26,497 nt of DNA from CADEEN01 sp031379365 (GTDB taxonomy: Bacteria > Pseudomonadota > Gammaproteobacteria > Burkholderiales > Burkholderiaceae_C): contig JANNFB010000298.1 in NCBI GenBank assembly GCA_031379365.1, forward strand, positions 1-26,497. Reading direction: 5' to 3'. Below, piece after piece: positions 7,481 through 14,891 of the stretch (position 1 is its first letter; each line of letters starts with the position of its first letter). The position numbers and the translations under genes were made by a program. The notes beneath the pieces are model-generated. The model saw only the letters and a list, made by a program, of their open reading frames with translations, searched no databases and was not told the DNA's origin.

Positions 7481-8998
7481 ATGACCACCGCCCCCGCGCA
7501 CGAGCCCGCCGCCGCCCTTCCCCCCGACGAGAACAAGCTCATCGCCGAACGCCGCGAAAAACTCGCTGCGATCCGCAAGCTCGGCATCGCCTTCCCCAAC
7601 GACTTCAAGCCGACCCACCACGCGGCCGACCTGCAACTGCGCCACGGCAACACGGCCAACGAAGAGCTGGAGCCGCAGGCCATCCATGTCGCCGTCGCTG
7701 GCCGCCTGATGCTCAAACGCGTGATGGGCAAGGCCAGTTTCGGCACCCTGCAAGACGCCTCCGGCCGCGTGCAACTGTTCATCACCAGAGATGCGCTGGG
7801 CGAGGCGGGCTATGACGCCTTCAAGCATGGAGATCTGGGCGACATCGTCGGCGCAGAGGGCACGCTGTTCCGCACCAAGACCGGCGAGCTCTCGGTGCGC
7901 GTGGCCACGCTGCGCTTGCTCACCAAGAGCCTGCGGCCGCTGCCCGACAAGTTCCACGGCATGACGGACCAGGAACAGAAGTACCGCCAGCGCTATGTCG
8001 ACCTGATGATGGACGACGCGGCGCGGGCGCGCTTCGTGGCGCGCAGCAAGGCGGTGTCGTCGATCCGCAATTTCATGGTCGAGCACGGCTTCCTGGAGGT
8101 CGAGACGCCGATGCTGCACCCGATTCCGGGCGGGGCCAACGCCAAGCCTTTCGTCACTCACCACAATGCGCTGGATCAGGAAATGTTCCTGCGCATCGCG
8201 CCCGAGTTGTACTTGAAGCGCTTGTTGGTCGGCGGCTTCGACCGCGTATTCGAGATCAACCGCAACTTCCGTAACGAAGGCATCTCGGTTCGGCATAACC
8301 CCGAATTCACGATGATGGAGTTCTACGCGGCGTACTGGAACCATCACGATCTGATGGACTTCACCGAGAACGTGCTGCGCCATGCCGCCCGCGCCGCCGC
8401 CGGCACGGCCACGCTCAGCTACGCCGGCAAGACGGTCGATCTGGACCAGCCGTTTGCCCGGTTGTCGGTGCGCAATTCCCTGGTCGAGCATGCCGGCTTG
8501 AGTGCCGCCGAGGCCGACGACGCAGCGCTGCTTCACGCCAGGCTGAAGAGGCTGGGCGAAGAGCCGCCCACGCGCTGGGGCCTGGCCGAGTTGCAGTTTG
8601 CGATGTTCGAGGCGGTGGTCGAAGCCAAGCTGTGGCAGCCCACCTTCATCACCGACTATCCGGTCGAGGTCAGTCCGCTGGCGCGTGCCTCCGACACCAA
8701 CCCGGCCGTGACGGAGCGCTTCGAGCTCTTCATCACCGGCCGAGAAGTGGCCAACGGCTTCTCGGAGTTGAACGACGCCGAAGACCAGGCCGCGCGCTTT
8801 GCCGCCCAGGCAGTGCACAAGGAGGCCGGCGACGAGGAGGCCATGTTCTACGACGCCGATTTCATCCGCGCGCTGGAGTACGGCATGCCGCCCGCCGGCG
8901 GATGCGGTATCGGCATCGACCGCCTGATCATGTTGTTGACTGACAGCCCGAGCATCCGTGACGTGATTCTGTTCCCGGCGCTGCGCCGGGAGGCATGA
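7481..8998 (+). CDS. lysS: Lysyl-tRNA synthetase, class II
   Basis: This 505-aa class II synthetase charges tRNA-Lys with lysine in the cytoplasm. An N-terminal OB-fold anticodon-binding domain (about 60-170) contains VAGRLMLKRVMGKASFGTL. The catalytic core has motif 1 around FMVEHGFLEVETPMLHPIPG, motif 2 in EINRNFRNEGISVRHNPEFT followed by MMEFY, and motif 3 in GCGIGIDRLIMLL close to the C-terminus. Length is typical of bacterial LysS. The frame is open further upstream, but the ATG at 7481 is chosen because the extra 30 residues would be low-complexity and overlap the antisense remnant, and because family members start just ahead of a short Ala/Pro-rich tail leading to ENKLIAERREKL. Confidence 0.97.
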   Translation: MTTAPAHEPAAALPPDENKLIAERREKLAAIRKLGIAFPNDFKPTHHAADLQLRHGNTANEELEPQAIHVAVAGRLMLKRVMGKASFGTLQDASGRVQLFITRDALGEAGYDAFKHGDLGDIVGAEGTLFRTKTGELSVRVATLRLLTKSLRPLPDKFHGMTDQEQKYRQRYVDLMMDDAARARFVARSKAVSSIRNFMVEHGFLEVETPMLHPIPGGANAKPFVTHHNALDQEMFLRIAPELYLKRLLVGGFDRVFEINRNFRNEGISVRHNPEFTMMEFYAAYWNHHDLMDFTENVLRHAARAAAGTATLSYAGKTVDLDQPFARLSVRNSLVEHAGLSAAEADDAALLHARLKRLGEEPPTRWGLAELQFAMFEAVVEAKLWQPTFITDYPVEVSPLARASDTNPAVTERFELFITGREVANGFSELNDAEDQAARFAAQAVHKEAGDEEAMFYDADFIRALEYGMPPAGGCGIGIDRLIMLLTDSPSIRDVILFPALRREA

Positions 8999-9032
8999 CC
9001 GCGCGGGCTTGGCGTTCCGGAACCCGAGCAGC

Positions 9033-9584
9033 ATGACGGCCGAACGACTCGATTCGCTGGTCGAGATTGAAACGGCCCTCTGGCGCGAGCTGGTCGCAGC
9101 CACCCAGCGCGGTCCGCACCCCTGGCGCAATGCCGTGCTGGCCACCACCGACGGCGAGATCGGCGATGCGCGAACCGTGGTGCTGCGCAGCGCCGACCGT
9201 GCGTTGCACCGCCTGGCCTTGTTCAGCGACGCCCGCGCCGCCAAGGTGGCCCAGCTCTCGGCCCACCCCGTGGGCACGCTGGTGCTGTGGTCTCCGGCAC
9301 TGAGCTGGCAATTGCGTTTGCGCGTGCGGCTGCAGGCGCACACCGACGGCCTGGCCGTCAGCTCCCATTGGGCGCGCCTGAAACTCACGGCAGCCGCGCA
9401 GGACTACCTGAGTGTGCAGGCTCCGGGCAGTGCGCTCGACGCGGCCCTGCAAGCGCGCGGCGAGCGGGCTCACTTCGCGCTCATCGAAGCAGAGGTGCAG
9501 GCCATCGACTGGCTCGAGTTGCACCCACAGGGCCACCGCCGCGCCCGTTTTGCCGACGGCCAAGCGCTCTGGTTACAAGCCTGA
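9033..9584 (+). CDS. Pyridoxamine 5'-phosphate oxidase-like flavoprotein
   Basis: This 183-aa protein has a single FMN-binding split barrel of the PNPOx-like superfamily. The segment DARTVVLRSADRALHRLALF corresponds to the FMN phosphate-binding strands, followed by SDARAAKVAQL and LVLWSPALSWQLRLRVRLQA. It is shorter than true PdxH and lacks the PdxH C-terminal dimerisation segment, so it belongs with uncharacterised PNPOx-related proteins rather than being called pdxH. The start is placed at ATG 9033; a TTG eight codons earlier is also in frame. It begins 34 bp after the lysS stop and is probably co-transcribed with lysS. Confidence 0.78.
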   Translation: MTAERLDSLVEIETALWRELVAATQRGPHPWRNAVLATTDGEIGDARTVVLRSADRALHRLALFSDARAAKVAQLSAHPVGTLVLWSPALSWQLRLRVRLQAHTDGLAVSSHWARLKLTAAAQDYLSVQAPGSALDAALQARGERAHFALIEAEVQAIDWLELHPQGHRRARFADGQALWLQA

Positions 9585-9702
9585 GCAGCGACCCGTTAAA
9601 CAGTTCGCGCTACTTTTGCGCAAGCGAGCCGCTTAGCGTCCACCGGTCGGCCAGAGCCGGGGATCATGCGTTGAATCACTTCACAACGCTCACCTCGACG
9701 AC

Positions 9703-9969
9703 ATGGACCGCCTGCTGCATCACCCGATCTACCAACGCCTGATCGCCCCCGCCGAACCGTGCGCGCGCCATGCCTTGCTGCATGAGATGGAGATGCAACT
9801 GGCCCAGGTGCCCAAGTGCCCGGGCTTGCATGCGCGGGTGCACAGCCTGGTGGAACGCGGGGTGCCCTATTTCGCCCCGGCAGACGCCCACTACCAGGAG
9901 TGGGCCACTCGCGCAGCCCAGCTCTGGGACGAACTGCAGCAGCGCGTGACCTTGCCTGTAGCGGCCTAG
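9703..9969 (+). CDS. Small hypothetical protein (88 aa)
   Basis: This short frame encodes an acidic-to-neutral, probably helical and soluble protein with two cysteines (20 and 39). It has no signal peptide or membrane segment. The codon pattern looks coding: high GC at third positions and a composition like its neighbours. I do not recognise the family. It lies 118 bp after the flavoprotein gene, and its TAG is only 2 bp from the stop of the convergent dsbC gene, with no terminator hairpin between them. That tight packing is compatible with a real gene, but a spurious frame cannot be ruled out. Confidence 0.55.
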   Translation: MDRLLHHPIYQRLIAPAEPCARHALLHEMEMQLAQVPKCPGLHARVHSLVERGVPYFAPADAHYQEWATRAAQLWDELQQRVTLPVAA

Positions 9970-9971
9970 GC

Positions 9972-10700
9972 CTAGGACTTGCCCGGCTTCGAGGCCTCGA
10001 CCAGGCGCTTCTCGACCTCGGCCGCCGGCATCGCGCCGGGTACGCGCTTGCCATCCTCGAACAGAATCGCCGGCGTGCCGTTGACGCGGTACTTGCGGCC
10101 GAAGGCGCTGTTGCGTTCGATCGCAGCAATGTCGCAAGCACCCATCACTTTGGGCGGCGTGACGCCATCGATCATCCAGGCGCGCCAGGTTTTCATGGCG
10201 TCCTTCGAGCACCAGATCGAACGCGACTTCTCGCTCGAGTCCGGCCCCAGCACCGGGTACAGGAAGGTGTAGATCGTCACGTCCTTCACGGTCAGCAGAT
10301 CGCGCTCGAAGCGCTTGCAATAGCCGCAGTTGGGGTCGGCAAACACCGCCAGCTTGCGCGCGCCGGTGCCCTGCTTGACGACCATCGCATCCTTCAGCGG
10401 CAGTTGGTCGAAATCGATGGCGGTGAGCTTCTCGATGCGCTTGTCAGTCAGGTTGACCTTGGCCTTGGTGTCGAACAGGGTGCCCTGGATGATGTGATTG
10501 CCCTGCTCGTCGGTGTAGAGCAACTCACTGCCAATGCGCACTTCCCACAGCCCGGGAATGGGCGTCTTGGTCACTTCGTCGATCTTGGGAAAATCAGGCA
10601 GGCGCTCGGCCAGGTTCTTGCGGATGACGGCCTCCTGGGCCAGCACGGGCCAGGCCAGCGAAGCAGCCAAGGCCAGCAGCGAGATCGATCGAATCAGCAT
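9972..10700 (-). CDS. dsbC: Thiol:disulfide interchange protein DsbC
   Basis: This 242-aa periplasmic disulfide isomerase/reductase corrects wrong disulfides in exported proteins. It has a Sec signal peptide (about 1-22, ending near WPVLAQEA) and a DsbC/G N-terminal dimerisation domain (about 25-85). The C-terminal thioredoxin domain carries the active site CGYC (Cys125, Cys128) in FADPNCGYCKRFE and a cis-proline in VNGTPAILF. A second cysteine pair (in SIWCSKD and MGACDI) matches the structural disulfide of DsbC. The length is typical. It starts 14 bp after the upstream hydroxylase gene in the same direction, so the two are probably one operon. The electron donor DsbD is not in the window. 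Confidence 0.95.
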   Translation of the reverse strand: MLIRSISLLALAASLAWPVLAQEAVIRKNLAERLPDFPKIDEVTKTPIPGLWEVRIGSELLYTDEQGNHIIQGTLFDTKAKVNLTDKRIEKLTAIDFDQLPLKDAMVVKQGTGARKLAVFADPNCGYCKRFERDLLTVKDVTIYTFLYPVLGPDSSEKSRSIWCSKDAMKTWRAWMIDGVTPPKVMGACDIAAIERNSAFGRKYRVNGTPAILFEDGKRVPGAMPAAEVEKRLVEASKPGKS

Positions 10701-10714
10701 GGGGAGTCCCGTGT

Positions 10715-11821
10715 TCAGAGGCCGAGCGCACGGTCGGTGAGCCAGCGCTTGAATGGTGAGGCGGCATTCACCAGACCCAGGCCGCGGTTCCTAAGTTCCT
10801 TCGCCCAGGGCGAGGGGTGTGAGAAAAGCTGCAGCAAGCCATCGGTCATGCTGAGCATCGCACGGGTCGGGCCCTCGCGCTCGCGCGCGTAGCGCTGCAG
10901 CAGCCGAACGTCTCCCAGCGCGCGCCAGGCTTCACGCTTTTCGATCACGCCAGCCAGTGCCGCCACATCCGCCAGGCCCAGGTTCAGACCCTGGCCCGCG
11001 AGCGGGTGCACACGGTGCGCCGCGTCGCCCACCAGAACCCATCCGGCGCCGAAGACCCGGTCGGCCCGCGCCATGGCCAGCGGCCAGGTCAGGCGGGGGC
11101 TGGCCAGGCGCAAACCGCCCGCTGCGCCGTCTGTCGCCTGCATCAACTCGGCCTCGAAGGCGACGTCATCGAGCGCAAGCAACTCTGCGGCACGCTCGGC
11201 CGGCAAGGACCAGACCAGGGCCAGGCCGTGGCCTGCCGTCGGGCGGTCTAGGGGCAACAACGCCAAAACATCGGGGGCCCGGAACCACTGCCGGGCCAGG
11301 CCTTGGTGTGCTTGGTCGGTGCTCAGGCGCGCCGCAATCGCGCTCTGGCCGTAGTCCAGCGTCTCGAAGGCGACATTGAACTTCGCGCGCATGGCCGACG
11401 CCTTGCCTTCGGCCACCACCTGCAAGCTGGCCTGCACAGGTTCGGCCGTGTGTTCGACATGCGCCGCGTAGCGCAGCGCCGACACCAACTCGGCCTGCAG
11501 GGCCTCGGCATCGACGATCCAGGCCAACTCGCGCACTTGCTGTTGCCAGGCCGAGAAGCGCAGTGCGCTGGCGGGGCCGGCATCGCCCTCGACACGCATG
11601 TCGTACACGGCAGTGCGGCAGTCCGCAGGCAGAGCGCCCCACACCTTCAGAGACTCGAGCAGGCCGACAGACGCGGCGTTCAGCGCATAGGCGCGCACGT
11701 CTTCGGCAGCACTCGCGGGCGGCGGCGTGAGGGCCACGGACAGGCCCTGGCGCGACAAGGCCAGCGCGGCGGCCGAGGCCACGATGCCGCTGCCGAGGAT
11801 CTGCACATCGAAGGCTTTCAT
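10715..11821 (-). CDS. UbiH/UbiF-family FAD-dependent hydroxylase
   Basis: This 368-aa flavoprotein monooxygenase probably hydroxylates the ubiquinone ring. It has an N-terminal Rossmann motif in QILGSGIVASAAALALSRQG (8-27), the family block RAYALNAASVGLLESLKVWG, and the second FAD motif in VLVGDAAHRVHPLAGQGLNL (GDAAH at 265-269), a hallmark of the UbiH/UbiF/COQ6 group. The first motif reads GSGIVASA rather than the common GGGxxG/A. It still fits GxGxxxA, so FAD binding should hold. Which ring position it acts on cannot be told from the sequence. The start is ATG 11821; the upstream open extension is low complexity and would overlap the divergent gene's leader. Confidence 0.88.
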   Translation of the reverse strand: MKAFDVQILGSGIVASAAALALSRQGLSVALTPPPASAAEDVRAYALNAASVGLLESLKVWGALPADCRTAVYDMRVEGDAGPASALRFSAWQQQVRELAWIVDAEALQAELVSALRYAAHVEHTAEPVQASLQVVAEGKASAMRAKFNVAFETLDYGQSAIAARLSTDQAHQGLARQWFRAPDVLALLPLDRPTAGHGLALVWSLPAERAAELLALDDVAFEAELMQATDGAAGGLRLASPRLTWPLAMARADRVFGAGWVLVGDAAHRVHPLAGQGLNLGLADVAALAGVIEKREAWRALGDVRLLQRYAREREGPTRAMLSMTDGLLQLFSHPSPWAKELRNRGLGLVNAASPFKRWLTDRALGL

Positions 11822-11917
11822 TGCCCGGGATTCTAGTTTTCCCGGAGTGCCCTCGGCCTTTGCCTCCCGAATGCGAAACTCGCCCCGAGCCCCACGTCGC
11901 CCGTGGGCACCCAACGC

Positions 11918-11941
11918 ATGACGGATCGGACCCTCACGTGA
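11918..11941 (+). other. Seven-codon upstream ORF before the MOSC gene
   Basis: ATG at 11918 opens a frame coding for MTDRTLT and stopping at TGA 11939-11941. The stop overlaps the proposed GTG start of the MOSC gene (GTGA). It could be a leader that couples initiation to the GTG, or chance. No peptide feature suggests a regulatory arrest sequence. Confidence 0.25.
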
Positions 11942-12810
11942 GCCCTGCTGCCCCCCCGGCGACCGACGAGTTGCTGATCTCCGGCCTGATGGTGCATCCG
12001 GTCAAGTCCTGCGCCGGGATTACCGTGGACGAAGCCCTGCTGATCGAAACCGGCCTGGAGCACGACCGCGCCTGGATGGTGGTGGACAGCGAGGGTGAGT
12101 TCGTCAGCCAGCGCGAGCTGCCGCGCATGGCGCTGGTGCGGCCCACGCTGCGCGCCAGCGATGTGGTGCTGCGGGCGCCCGGCATGCTGGCCCTGCACCT
12201 CTTGCTCGACACCGTCGAGGCGCCGTGCCGCGTCCGGGTCTGGGGCGACAGCGTGGCGGCCTATGACATGGGTGATCTGGCGGCGCAGTGGTTCAGCGAC
12301 TTTCTCGGCCGGCGCGTGCGCCTGGCGCGCTTCGATCCGGCCACGCGGCGCCTGTCCGACGCGCGGTGGACGGGGGCTTTCGAGGCCGAGACGGCCTTTG
12401 CCGATGGCTTCCCGCTGCTGGTGACATCAACCGCATCGTTGGCCGAACTGAACCGGCGCTTGCTCGCGGGCGGGCACGACGCCGTGGCAATGCAGCGTTT
12501 TCGGCCCAACATCGTGCTCGACGGCATCGCAGATGCGCATGGCGAGGACTTCATCGATGAGTTGAGCATCGAGTCGCCCGACGGCCCGGTGTTGATCAAG
12601 CTGGTAAAGCCGTGCGGTCGGTGCTCGATTCCCGATGTCGATCCGGCCACGGCCACGCAGGGCCATGCCGTGGCCGACACCCTGGCAGGCTACCGCGCCG
12701 AGCCGCGCATCGACGGCGCACTGGCCTTCGGCATGAATGCCATCGTGGTCTCGGGCAACTTGCACCGGCTGCAGGTGGGCGCGCGCGCCACGGCCACGCT
12801 CAGCTTCTGA
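11938..12810 (+). CDS. MOSC domain protein (YcbX-like, without ferredoxin domain)
   Basis: This 290-aa protein has an N-terminal MOSC beta-barrel (about 15-120, with ISGLMVHPVKSCAGI and LEHDRAWMVVDSEGEFVSQR) followed by the MOSC domain, with RFRPNIVLDG and the cysteine motif VKPCGRCSIPDVDP (Cys226, Cys229). In YcbX and mARC proteins the conserved cysteine holds the molybdenum cofactor, and the enzymes reduce N-hydroxylated compounds. This one lacks the C-terminal 2Fe-2S ferredoxin domain of E. coli YcbX, so it would need a separate electron donor. Start at GTG 11938 is chosen because the longer upstream frame is low complexity. It is divergent from the ubi-type gene, and the EamA gene starts 4 bp after its stop. 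Confidence 0.87.
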   Translation: MSPAAPPATDELLISGLMVHPVKSCAGITVDEALLIETGLEHDRAWMVVDSEGEFVSQRELPRMALVRPTLRASDVVLRAPGMLALHLLLDTVEAPCRVRVWGDSVAAYDMGDLAAQWFSDFLGRRVRLARFDPATRRLSDARWTGAFEAETAFADGFPLLVTSTASLAELNRRLLAGGHDAVAMQRFRPNIVLDGIADAHGEDFIDELSIESPDGPVLIKLVKPCGRCSIPDVDPATATQGHAVADTLAGYRAEPRIDGALAFGMNAIVVSGNLHRLQVGARATATLSF

Positions 12811-12814
12811 GGCC

Positions 12815-13747
12815 ATGCCCACCCAACGCGGCCTGCCGAACTGGCAGCTGTTTGCCATCGCTGTGGCCATCTGGAGCACAACGTGGCACGCCATCCTCTA
12901 CCAGCTCGAGCACACGCCGCCGGAAACCAGCGTGGCGCTGCGCTTTGGCCTGGCCGGCCTATTGGCTCTGGGCGTGGCCGCTTGGCGCAGCGACCGCCTG
13001 CGCTGTACGGGCACCGAGCACCTGCGCATCGCCCTGCAGGGGGTGTTCATGTACTCACTGGCCTATGTCTGCGTCTATCACGCAGAAAGGCACGTGCCGA
13101 CTGGGCTGGTCGCCGTCGGCTACTCGGCCTCGCCCCTGGTCACGGGCGTTGGGGCCCGGCTGCTGTGGCGTGGGCCGCTGTCGCCGCGCTTCCTGATTGG
13201 TGGCGTGCTCTGCATTGCCGGCGTTTCGATGATTTTCGCGCCCGAGTTCGCCGCCCTGCGGGCGGGCTCGGCGGCGCTGCCAGGCGCCCTGTTCACTGCC
13301 GCTGCTGTCGCGCTCTCGGGCGTCGGCAGCCTGCTTTCGAGCCGCAACGCCACGCACCAACTGCCGTTCTGGCCGGCGATGGGCTGGGGCATGCTGTACG
13401 GCGCGGCACTGTCGGCGACGATTGCCAGCCTCAGCGGGCAGACACTGGCGCTGCCGTCGCCGCTGGACGCACCCGCCTGGTGGCTGTCGCTGGCCTACCT
13501 GGCGGTGGCCGGCTCGGTGATTGCCTTTGCCTGCTACCTCACGCTGCAGCAGCGCATCGGCCCGGGCGCTGCCTCCACCGTGGGCGTGATGACCCCCGTG
13601 TTGGCGCTGGTGATCTCGGCCGCCTTTGAGGGCTTCAAGCCCGTCGCACTCACCTGGGTGGGCGCCGCGCTGGCCCTGGCCGGCAACCTGTTGATCCTGC
13701 GGATCGGGCCCGAAGGGCACAGCACCGGCGCAGGAAGATCGCGATGA
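12815..13747 (+). CDS. EamA-family (DMT superfamily) transporter
   Basis: This 310-aa inner-membrane protein has ten predicted helices arranged as two EamA repeats (about 10-140 and 155-300). It belongs to the drug/metabolite transporter superfamily. Typical features are ETSVALRFGLAGLLALGVAA in helix 2, a repeat start such as GALFTAAAVALSGVGSLLSS, and the proline/glycine-rich end of repeat 2 (TVGVMTPVLALVISAAFEGF). The substrate cannot be inferred; the group exports amino acids, nucleosides or drugs. The ATG at 12815 follows the MOSC gene stop by 4 bp, so it is almost certainly co-transcribed with it, although no functional link is obvious. Confidence 0.88.
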   Translation: MPTQRGLPNWQLFAIAVAIWSTTWHAILYQLEHTPPETSVALRFGLAGLLALGVAAWRSDRLRCTGTEHLRIALQGVFMYSLAYVCVYHAERHVPTGLVAVGYSASPLVTGVGARLLWRGPLSPRFLIGGVLCIAGVSMIFAPEFAALRAGSAALPGALFTAAAVALSGVGSLLSSRNATHQLPFWPAMGWGMLYGAALSATIASLSGQTLALPSPLDAPAWWLSLAYLAVAGSVIAFACYLTLQQRIGPGAASTVGVMTPVLALVISAAFEGFKPVALTWVGAALALAGNLLILRIGPEGHSTGAGRSR

Positions 13748-13763
13748 GCGCAAGGGGCCGACC

Positions 13764-13769
13764 TACAAT
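13764..13769 (+). promoter_or_regulatory. Possible -10 box for ychF
   Basis: TACAAT, one mismatch from the consensus TATAAT, lies 27 bp before the ychF start. No good -35 hexamer sits 16-18 bp upstream. It would give ychF its own promoter after the EamA gene. Weak evidence. Confidence 0.33.
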
Positions 13770-13796
13770 TCCACGCTCACTCACACCGAGATTCCC

Positions 13797-14891
13797 ATGA
13801 GCCTGCAATGCGGCATCGTCGGCCTGCCCAACGTTGGCAAGTCGACGCTTTTCAATGCCTTGACGAAGGCCGGCATCGCGGCTGAGAACTACCCGTTCTG
13901 CACCATCGAGCCGAACGTCGGCGTCGTCGAGCTGCCCGACCCGCGGCTGGCTGCGCTCGCGGCCATCGTCAAACCCGAGAAGGTGGTGCCGGCGATCGTC
14001 GAGTTTGTCGACATCGCTGGGTTGGTGGCCGGTGCCAGCAAGGGCGAGGGCTTGGGCAACCAGTTTCTCTCGCACATCCGCGAGACGGACGCCATCGTGA
14101 ACGTGGTGCGTTGCTTCGACGACGACAACGTGATCCACGTGGCCGGCAAGGTCGATCCGGTGGCCGACATCGAAGTCATCCAGACGGAGCTCTGCCTGGC
14201 CGACCTGGCCACGGTAGAGAAAAGCCTGGTGCGCTACACCAAGGTGGCCAAGTCGGGCGGCGACAAGGAAGCGCAGCGCCTGGTCGATGTGCTGCGCAAG
14301 TGCGAAGCGGCACTCGATGATGCGCGCCCGGTGCGCAGCATCGATTTCAGCAAGGAAGAGCGCCTCGTGCTCAAGGGCCTTTGCCTGATCACGGCCAAAC
14401 CGGCGATGTTCGTCGGAAACGTGGCCGAAGACGGTTTCGAGAACAACCCCTACCTCGACCGCCTGCGCGAAGTTGCGGCGCGCCAGAACGCACCGGTGGT
14501 GGCCATCTGCGCCAAGACCGAGGCCGAGCTGGCCGACATGAGCGATGAAGACCGCAGCATGTTCCTCTCGGAAATGGGCCAGACCGAGCCGGGCCTGGCG
14601 CGCCTCATCCGCGCCGCCTTCAAGCTGCTCGGCCTGCAGACCTACTTCACCGCCGGCGTGAAGGAAGTGCGCGCCTGGACCATCCACGCCGGTGACACCG
14701 CGCCGCAAGCTGCGGGCGTGATCCACACCGACTTCGAGAAAGGCTTCATCCGCGCCCAGACCATCGCCTTCGACGACTACATCGCCTGCAAGGGCGAGCA
14801 AGGCGCCAAGGACCACGGCAAGATGCGCGCCGAAGGCAAGGACTACGTCGTCAAGGACGGCGATGTGCTGAATTTCTTGTTCAGCAGTTGA
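13797..14891 (+). CDS. ychF: Redox-regulated ATPase YchF (Obg family)
   Basis: This 364-aa cytosolic P-loop protein of the Obg/YchF family is universally conserved and associated with ribosomes and stress responses. It has a P-loop GLPNVGKST (9-17), switch regions through ENYPFCTIEPNVGVVELPDP and VDIAGLVAGASKGEGLGNQF, and the non-canonical specificity motif NVAED in place of NKxD. That motif is the reason the family prefers ATP over GTP. A C-terminal TGS domain (about 280-362) contains HTDFEKGFIRAQTIAFDDY. Full length for the family. The start is ATG with the motif-rich N-terminus immediately after it. Its TGA overlaps the TTG start of the hybrid kinase gene. Confidence 0.97.
   Translation: MSLQCGIVGLPNVGKSTLFNALTKAGIAAENYPFCTIEPNVGVVELPDPRLAALAAIVKPEKVVPAIVEFVDIAGLVAGASKGEGLGNQFLSHIRETDAIVNVVRCFDDDNVIHVAGKVDPVADIEVIQTELCLADLATVEKSLVRYTKVAKSGGDKEAQRLVDVLRKCEAALDDARPVRSIDFSKEERLVLKGLCLITAKPAMFVGNVAEDGFENNPYLDRLREVAARQNAPVVAICAKTEAELADMSDEDRSMFLSEMGQTEPGLARLIRAAFKLLGLQTYFTAGVKEVRAWTIHAGDTAPQAAGVIHTDFEKGFIRAQTIAFDDYIACKGEQGAKDHGKMRAEGKDYVVKDGDVLNFLFSS

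Noticed and set aside
7361..9388. Minus-strand frame of 675 codons opposite lysS
   Set aside because: It is a shadow of lysS and the flavoprotein gene, with low-complexity composition and no recognisable domain.
9963..9972. Perfect palindrome GGCCTAGGCC between the convergent stops
   Set aside because: It is formed by the two facing TAG stop codons and neighbouring C/G bases; there is no other sign of a binding site.
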